Both the position numbers and the translations under genes were made by a program. This document shows positions 57,340 to 64,000 of a DNA stretch of 64,000 nt, piece after piece (the first letter of the stretch is position 1; the number at the start of each line of letters is the position of its first letter). Origin of the DNA: Chrysomallon squamiferum. Lineage: Eukaryota > Mollusca > Gastropoda > Neomphalida > Peltospiridae. The DNA lies in the NCBI GenBank assembly GCA_012295275.1, contig CM022678.1:8245632-8309631 (forward strand). Direction: 5' to 3'. The notes beneath the pieces were generated by a model. It had not been told where the DNA came from. It searched no databases and saw only the letters and a list, made by a program, of their open reading frames with translations.

Positions 57340-58450
57340 ATTTGTAGAAAGTAAACGTAATGTTATTGCATTTGGTCTAAGTATATAATAATATGGTATA
57401 TATTTACTTCTCTCAAAAGAGACAATTTAGGATAAATACAGGATGTTTTAAAAACTAGAATTGTACAAACAACCGTAAATCAGAATATGTTCTTCAAATT
57501 TTTGAGTACGGCAAAGAAAATTGCACTGTTTATTTTCATCTTAAACGATCTAGTAATATGTTAGATATGAAAGTTGTAATGGCATTCAGCCAGTAACAGG
57601 TGTTGTTATCAAAGAATTAACGAACATCAATTTACTTTCATTGTTAATTATTTAATACAGAAAATCTGGTGGATTTTTTCATAAGACTTGAATGAATTAA
57701 TAATACTTTTTAGCTATGAAAGTTGTAAAGATAATGGATCAGTAACAGAGGTTCCTGTGAAAGACCTTAATCATGTTGATATACATCAAGTTATTTGCAC
57801 TGTGAATTACTAGTACAGAAATTGTAACTGAGGTTAAATATGTTTAATTTGTCTTAAGTAAGTCTGTATCTTTGTAAAAATAGGAAATAATCAGTTGAAC
57901 TTCAAAGTTTGTTTCCTATATTGGGAAAGAAAATGCAGAGAATTTAATTTATGAACTGACTGTCAAATATGTTTGGCATGACATTAAAACATATATTACT
58001 GTATGGATGTGAAATATGGGGTTTTCTAACTTAGGAATAACTGAAAAAAAATTCATCTTAAGCTTTGCAAATGTAAATAATCATAATTATGTGTTAACAT
58101 GACAACATTATGCTTTAAGTTATATGATGAATTAAAGAAATATCCACTGTATGTGTCTGTTAAAGTAAAGTACATTTTGGGCAAAGGTTGTTAATGGCAG
58201 TGCAACTAAATTCTCTGATATATTACACATGCTGTCACCATCAAATGCTATATGAAGGTTATATTTTAATTTTACAAAATGTATTCTAGACAAATATATA
58301 TAAAAAAAAACATTAACATGTAGATAAGGTACCAATATGTGGTCAAAAGAAGCTGTTAATAGAATATGATGTGATCAGTTCTTACCAATATGGAAATTGT
58401 GAATAGTGATAAACTTGAGCGATCTAAATTGGTCGACTAGATTAGTCGAA
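57340..58450 (+). mobile_element. LINE fragments (short minus piece, long plus piece)
   Basis: 57350-57430 is the 3' edge of the minus-strand C-terminal fragment (atttggtctaagtatataat). From 57430 the plus strand carries decayed RT: an ILNDLVI-like ND motif at about 57530, then LKHILLYGCEIWGF at 57985-58030. The 67-codon minus frame 58132-58335 is not supported. Confidence 0.7.
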
Positions 58451-58639
58451 TCTACTGTTGGACGTTCGGAAACAGTTCGTGAATTTTCTTCAGCTACCAG
58501 TCTATCCATTAAAAAAGAAAATTAAATTTAAAAATACAACAATCAGATTTCATCGAATTCCCTTAAAATATACCTGTGAATGTTTATTAAATAATTTAAT
58601 TTGTACTGGTAGTATTCAGAACATGGAATAATAGTAGTG

Positions 58640-58900
58640 TTTAGCCGCTATACTGGTAGAAATTAGTATATTGTAGGTGTAGTAGTTACTCTGTAATGTT
58701 AGTAGTTAGTATTTGTAGTTTTAGTAATACCTAGCATTTATAGTTTTAGTAGTACTTGGTATTTGTAATGCTACTAGTAGGTAGTATTTAGTATATGTAA
58801 TTGTAGTAGTAGTATTAATAATGTTAGTACTTGTAGTGTTAACAGATAGTAGTATTTGAAGTCGTAGTAATAAAAGTGCTATCAGCACTCCTGGTGTAGC
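58640..58900. repeat. GTAGT-type degenerate repeat tract
   Basis: A long run of imperfect GTA/TAG trinucleotides, longer than the similar tracts at 14.1, 22.1, 31.9 and 51.0 kb. Confidence 0.8.
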
Positions 58901-59039
58901 AGTAATAAAACGTTAGTTAAAATTAAAGAATAAAAATACTCAAACGAATTTTAATTCTTTTTCTCTCTCTTTAATTTGACAAATGTTAAGTTCTATATTG
59001 CAATGTGGTCAGTCTTCTTTTCAAGGTTTCGTACCATCT

Positions 59040-59360
59040 GACATTTTGGTTCACAACGTCTTGAGAAATATTTAACACAAACATCACGTTTGTAAGATTT
59101 CTCAACAATATGGGTCTTCATGTTTTCTCTTAAAGCATCTCCTCATGTTCTACCTTCGATCCGTGTTAGAAACATTTTCTTCAAACATCATGTTAAAAAG
59201 TGTTTTTTTTTCTCCAGTATCAACTACCAAATGTTTTTTCAGATATACACCCTGTGAAACACATTTAAATATATCTCACTCTTTATATATTTTAGAGAAT
59301 TTAATACTCTGAAACTTTCTGCACAAACTTCACATTCAGAAAGCTTTTCACCGGTTTATA
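59040..59360 (-). pseudogene. ZNF relic, several broken fingers
   Basis: KSYKRDVCVKYFSRR-like, KVCFS-like and EKLSECEVCAESF-like finger pieces in changing frames with stops. It is the probable decayed 3' neighbour of J. Confidence 0.65.
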
Positions 59361-59752
59361 TTTGTGTCCATGACAATGTATTTGTGTCTCTCTATGTATG
59401 TGTCTACAATAGCATCTTCTTATATTTGTATGAAAACACTCATAAATTCTCAGAAAAAAAATATACCTAAGCATAAATATAAACACAAATCAGGGACATT
59501 TGTATTAATACATACGCTACTCACACCAAACCAATAGACACGTACATATATAACTACAGAGGGAAGACTGTTTCTAAATTAATATAATCTCCTCCAAATG
59601 TAAAACTAGGTGAATAAAGTTCATCAGGTAATGTCGTAGTTGGGCAATGTGGTGGTGATAGTAGTAGTAGCAACAGTTGTACTAGTGGTGGAAATGATTA
59701 TATACGAAATATGAACTACTAATTCGGTATATTTAAACTACTTTTCTTAAAA
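59361..59752. other. Intergenic, no gene
   Basis: AT-rich, with a GTAGTAG run at 59655-59690. A 61-codon minus frame here is not supported. Confidence 0.5.
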
Positions 59753-60373
59753 TTATGAATCCCCATTATGATCCTTCATGTGCATTGTTAGATGTCCACG
59801 TTGTATGAAGCATTTTGGACAAACTTCACATTTAAATGGTCTCTCTCCAGTATGGAGCTTCATATGATTTTTTAGACTCGAATTACGGGTCAAACATTTT
59901 GCGAAGGCTTCACATTTAAAAGGCCTGTCACCAGTATGGATCCTCATGTGACATTTTAAACTTCCGGATTGTGAGAAACATCTTGCACAAACTTCACATT
60001 TAAAGGGTTTCTCTCTAGTATGGATCATCATGCGATCTTTTAGACCATTTGCTACCGTGAACCGTTTTCCACAAACATCACATATAAAACATTTCTCACC
60101 TGTGTGCATTTTCATGTGATATTTTTGATTACGTGATGATGACAAGCGTTTTTCACAAACCTCACATTTGAAAGGTCTGTTACCAGTGTGGACGTTCACG
60201 TGACTCTTTAAACTTCCACGTTGTAAGAAACATTTTGCACAAACTTCACATCTGAAAGGTTTCTCACCAGTGTGGATTTTGATACTCATATGATATTCTA
60301 GACGCGACTTGATTGGGAAGCATTTTGCACAGACTTCACATTTAAAACGTCTCTCACAAACATGGACATTCAC
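59753..60373 (-). pseudogene. C2H2 zinc-finger array J, no ATG, damaged fingers
   Basis: The open frame begins at a GTG; upstream in frame a degenerate finger carries two stops (TTTTAA and ACATAA). The first in-frame ATG is inside finger 1, and the family leader is missing. Seven fingers: finger 1 has HX5H (YHMSIKIH), finger 4 has Arg for the first His (KDRMMIH), finger 6 has Phe for the second Cys (KCEAFAKC), the rest are complete. The frame over 206 codons is free of stops, so the start may have been lost recently, or an upstream exon may supply it. The sequence is more divergent from the others (helices LQRGSLKS, SSSRNQKY, TVANGLKD). Confidence 0.6.
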
Positions 60374-60477
60374 ATCTCCAGTGGAACTGTGTGGGGAAAA
60401 CTTTTATGTACAAACCCACTTTTAAAATATTTCTCTTCATTTCTCTTCTGTATAAAGTTTTAATGTCACCTTAGAGT

Positions 60478-60480
<3 letters not shown>

Positions 60481-60517
<37 letters not shown>
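60481..60517. repeat. Poly-T run
   Basis: About 37 T residues in the 5' flank of J. Confidence 0.95.
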
Positions 60518-60522
<5 letters not shown>

Positions 60523-60699
60523 TATGACTGTAATATAAAATACAGAGTGAACTGACTGTCTTAACGTGTAAAGGGCATCTTTCATTAAATTTTCTTCACG
60601 TTTGAATTTTATTTACATCAAAATTTAGAATTGTGATGCTTACATCTTATTTCTGAAAATACAAAACAAAAATAACAAGCTAAGTCAGTGGACATATAA

Positions 60700-60900
60700 T
60701 TTGTCGTATCTTAATCAAGTGAATTATTTTATACGATACATTTTATTTAATAAAAAATTTAATAGATTATTATACACTAAGTTTTCTTTTAATTACGGAG
60801 TAAGGCAAAAGGAAAAAGATATATTATCTGTTTTATTTGTACGAATTTGGAAGTCTGAAATCGATCTTAGGCAGACCGGTTTGTGAATTTCGTTTGTACC
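60700..60900 (+). mobile_element. LINE RT fragment upstream of J
   Basis: FNYGVRQKEKDILSVLFVR in the 61-codon frame 60701-60886 is a decayed motif-B piece (G-VRQ-x-x-LS), at the usual 0.4 kb from the ZNF array. Confidence 0.65.
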
Positions 60901-61270
60901 GACTGTGTAGATTATCCTGAAATCACATGAAGTGTATGATAACTAGTTGAACTACAGCACAACTTACTCAGTGCTGCTTATGCAAACTGAGTTTGGTGCA
61001 CTTTATCAGTTTTGTTCTAAATAATAACAATGGAACTCTAGGAGATAGTTTAGTCTAAGGTTATACATGTTGGTGAGAAATTAAGTTAACTATGTCTGTT
61101 GATCACGACTAACGTTTCTGATCCTTTTGCCTAGGGGCTCCAAGCAAAATTAACTGGTGAAAGTTGCAGGAAGGTCAAGCATTAAGCACTACATTGCTAG
61201 ATTGATGTTGTTTATGATGATGATTATATAAGGGCAATGTTAACACCACAGGATTAATGGTGTGATGGAA

Positions 61271-61272
<2 letters not shown>
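60901..61272. other. Intergenic, no gene
   Basis: Unique-looking AT-rich sequence. Nothing recognised. Confidence 0.5.

Positions 61273-61308
<36 letters not shown>
61273..61308. repeat. (TA)n microsatellite
   Basis: About 36 bp of TA. Confidence 0.95.
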
Positions 61309-61313
<5 letters not shown>

Positions 61314-61369
61314 GAAGATCTTGCTCCTTATGCCTCACTATTCCTCTTTTAACATGAAATTGGCACAAC

Positions 61370-61810
61370 TTACACCTTCCCCAATAAAGTATATGTTATA
61401 TATGTGTACATATAATTTAAGCAAACTTCTATCAGAACATTCCAACATTCACAGTTGGTATCATAGTTACTGGATACAATTTAAATAAATGAAGTTATCA
61501 AACAGCTGGGATGTCAGTTTGTTTAGATGTAAAGTCAGAAAACTGAAATGTTCTCTCATGATTTGAATTTACCAGTAATTAACTGAAATTCTGCACAGAT
61601 TAAATTAAATATCTATTACTGCCTGAATTTGTTCATGTTGTTTATCATCACTATAAAAATACTAACTACATAACTAAAAAGATTTTCACTTTCAAACTTA
61701 AAATTCATTTTCTTAATGATCTCTCCTATTATGTTATATTTGATACCGGAATAATTGCATACAACTGCAGCCATTTGTATTATTCTAGTTTTTATACCAT
61801 TATACATACT
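61370..61810 (-). mobile_element. LINE fragment, left half of divergent pair
   Basis: The minus frame 61616-61807 begins MYNGIKTRIIQMAAVVCN; the plus-strand copy 350 bp away has MYNGIKTRIIQMAVNQG. The rest is the spacer sequence seen between LINE fragments in the other units. Confidence 0.7.
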
Positions 61811-61859
61811 GTAGATAATTCTGAAAGAAATGCTGTTGCTATAAATAAACAGAAATTAT

Positions 61860-62910
61860 ATGAGAAATTACTGATATATTACTTTGCTAAGTTGTTTCAG
61901 AAAAGCATTTACATCTGTAATTAATAACACACTGATGATATTCTCTGATCAAACTGAATTGTTAGAAAAAAAATATCTGTGTAGTTTTTGTAAAGGTTTC
62001 TACACAACTGATAACACTGTTGTATTAATTTATTCCAGTGATGAAAGGAAATACAGAAAAAACTTGTGGTTTTATTGATTTTCAAAAAGCATTTGACATT
62101 AGATTATTATATCTGTGGGATATGTTTCAGAATTATCAACAATATGTACAATGGTATAAAAACTAGAATTATACAAATGGCTGTAAATCAGGGGGTTTTT
62201 TGTTTTGTTTTTTTGTCAATTTTGGAATATGGCTAACAAAAGGTGTATCACATTCTTTGTTTCCAATTACACAAAAATGATATTGTAACACTTTTAGATA
62301 TAGGAAATAGTAACAGCATTCAATCACATCACTCTGTTACAGTTTTTGAGTAAGGCTTATAAATTTACATATAATAATAAGAAAACAGAAATTACTACTG
62401 AAGCTAAATACCTTGGACTTGTCTTATGTAAAGCTCAATCCTTCATCAATACCAAGAGAGATTTAATAAATTGGACTTCTATGTACTGTAAAAAAAAAAA
62501 AAAAAATAATAATAATAATAATAATAAAATAAATAAAAATGCAAAGAATTTAATTAGTTAACAGTCATTTTTATCTCACAAGAGTGAAAATTCTATATTA
62601 AATTATTATTACCTAAATGTGAAATCTTAACTTTAAAAAAAAAATTATATATAACGTAATGATTACTCCCAAATTATTCAAATACACATGAAAATGAAGA
62701 TCTAAGTTCTTTGATGAATTTATGGAGATTCTCACTGTCTTCAATCGATTGGAAACAGTAGTTTATAAAAATACCTTTGAACGACTATTTTTATTTATTT
62801 GTCGTCGTTTTACAGAAAATTCCTATATTGATTTTATGATACCTGATAATCGTTAGTAGCCTTTACGACAAGAAAGAAAGGGTAACCAGTATTACGGGCT
62901 AGAAGTCACT
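61860..62910 (+). mobile_element. Longest LINE RT fragment, plus strand
   Basis: Frames in order: LSCFRKAFTSVINN and SDQTELLEKKY (61884-61985, RT finger region); CGFIDFQKAFD (about 62067-62098, motif A); MYNGIKTRIIQMAVNQG (62136-62190, motif B start); EITTEAKYLGLVLCKAQSF then INTKRDLINW (62388-62475). The order and spacing fit one RT domain broken by a few frameshifts and an inserted A-run with AAT repeats (62490-62530). It is the best copy for identifying the LINE family. Confidence 0.85.
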
Positions 62911-62914
62911 ATGG

Positions 62915-63235
62915 TTTATATTATAGTTACACCACGTAAACACAACTTAGCATTATATTAGCAGTAGTATCGCCGTATGCTACAGCCATTTGGTTTCAAA
63001 TCACAGCAGAATTCTGCGAGCAATTCTTACTTCAATTTACGAACAATGTCTTGATGATTGCCTGACTGGTTTTACCCTCTAAACTTTTCCAAAATTTACA
63101 CGAGCGTCATGTTCTACATACAGCCTTATCTCCCCTTTGTTGGGTTTGTATTCTGTCAGTTTTCCTTCAAACTAAAGCGCGCACTCAAACAACAGTATCA
63201 GTTCAACGGACTGCTGTGACGAATCTCATACTATA
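62915..63235 (-). promoter_or_regulatory. CE copy 8, divergent
   Basis: Keeps CAGGCAATCATCAAGACATT, TTGAAGTAAGAATTGCTCGC (about 63015-63035), AGATAAGGCTG and GAGTGCGCGCTTTAGTTTGAAGG on the minus strand. It lies upstream of J with LINE sequence between, the same layout as CE copies 4, 5 and 7. Confidence 0.45.
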
Positions 63236-63284
63236 AAACGAATCAGTGGAACTTTTGCCTCTGTAAAACTAATTTTAATCGGAA

Positions 63285-63503
63285 TCATAACGGATCAGAA
63301 AAAATGTTCGTTTCCGGCAGATCTTCATTTAACAACTGATCTAATAGAAAATAGCCTTTGAAAACTCGAAGTCCTGGAAGGGTCAAGCTATCATTTACCT
63401 TGATAACACAAAACAGTGGGTTCTTTGTTGAGTAAGCGGAACGAAATATGCCCACGTCCATCGTCTGTGTTTTTACAGTATCTTTACAAAATACAGGCTT
63501 CAA
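63285..63503 (-). CDS. Uncharacterised 72-codon frame
   Basis: Minus-strand frame with an unbiased amino-acid mixture (MKPVFCKDTVKTQTMDVGIF and later LPGLRVFKGYFLLDQLLNED). It is not a shadow of any other feature and base composition is less AT-rich than around it. No domain recognised, no ZNF or RT resemblance. It could be an exon, a transposon piece or chance. Low confidence. Confidence 0.25.
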   Translation of the reverse strand: MKPVFCKDTVKTQTMDVGIFRSAYSTKNPLFCVIKVNDSLTLPGLRVFKGYFLLDQLLNEDLPETNIFSDPL

Positions 63504-63615
63504 GAACTTTGCAGTTAAGTGACTAAGTTCACTGACTGATGTTTATTTTGCTTATTTAAAAGCCAGTTAAATTGTCTTTTCTTATTACTTACTATTCTTC
63601 AGTAATGTTTCCAGT

Positions 63616-63618
<3 letters not shown>

Positions 63619-63655
<37 letters not shown>
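63619..63655. repeat. Poly-T run
   Basis: About 37 T residues. The remainder to 64000 holds nothing I can support. Confidence 0.95.
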
Positions 63656-64000
63656 CCAAAATTGCAGCTTATCTCAGTATTTAGAAAACCTCTGAAAGTA
63701 TCTGGCTTCGCAAAAAATTGGCTTAATTGTATTTATACATTTCAGTTTTGTGTTTTATCGTTGTTACTCGCCGACAGAAAAGTACCTGATGCACGGGAGC
63801 TCGCATTGGCCACGAACTTAATTTGAAAGCTCTAATTAATTGTTACTTTCATTATCTGAATAACACATTTTTATATCAAACTGTTTTTAGCAAATTTTCT
63901 GCTCTCCTTTCAGAGCCTATTTTCAGACGACTTTAATAACCAATATAATATTCATGTGAAACAAAAATGGATCTGATAATAAATTGTAATTAATAGCAGC

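Overview
The window looks like AT-rich nuclear DNA of an invertebrate animal. The closest match I can recall is the very large C2H2 zinc-finger (ZNF) expansions of cephalopod molluscs such as octopus. That assignment is inference from the ZNF style ([15 protein letters not shown]), from intronless finger arrays, from reverse-transcriptase (RT) fragments of a non-LTR retrotransposon (LINE) type I associate with molluscs, and from abundant TG, TA, AG and GTA microsatellites. There are no bacterial-type operons, rRNA genes or CRISPR arrays, and I saw no convincing tRNA.

Coding content is one gene family. Six C2H2 ZNF reading frames on the minus strand look intact: D (10.5-12.1 kb, 18 fingers), E (19.3-20.1, 9), F (29.0-29.9, 11), G (44.2-44.9, 7 plus a dead one), H (45.9-46.7, 9) and I (55.7-56.5, 9). 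One gene on the plus strand is cut by the left edge (A, 1-732, 9 fingers visible). J (59.8-60.4) is an array without an ATG and with lost zinc ligands. K (49.4-49.8) and L (40.3-40.6) are frameshifted pseudogenes. Short relics lie near 2.8, 5.8, 12.9, 17.6, 20.8, 27.3, 30.8, 39.9, 57.1 and 59.2 kb. No KRAB, SCAN, BTB or other effector domain is visible. Each protein is a short leader (typically [18 protein letters not shown]) followed directly by fingers.

Layout: 1-2 kb is gene A plus a conserved element, both inverted relative to the rest. 2-6.3 kb holds relics, a TATA-containing module split by a LINE fragment, and an inverted block. From about 6.4 to 38.7 kb and again from 48 to 54.2 kb the DNA is a tandem series of duplicated 9-10 kb units. 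Each unit, read along the minus strand, contains a conserved element (CE), a block of divergent LINE fragments, an RT fragment, a ZNF coding exon, a decayed finger tail, a GTA-rich 3' flank and TA or TG repeats. 38.7-48 kb holds L, G and H with two more TATA modules. 54.2-64 kb holds I, J, more LINE pieces and a last CE.

As a system, I infer that a ZNF gene, its 5' flank and LINE fragments have been amplified together. Finger arrays have changed by in-frame block duplication, deletion and change at DNA-contact positions. Two recurring modules upstream of coding exons (CE type and TATA type) carry splice-donor-like sites, and a splice-acceptor-like site often precedes the ATG. A plausible gene model is therefore a non-coding first exon, a LINE-filled intron and a single coding exon. 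The least expected observations are: (i) the conserved leader and its start codon appear to derive from a decayed zinc finger; (ii) a 65-bp piece of the LINE coding region has become a 21-copy minisatellite with a duplicated 6-unit higher-order repeat. All comparisons were made by eye.
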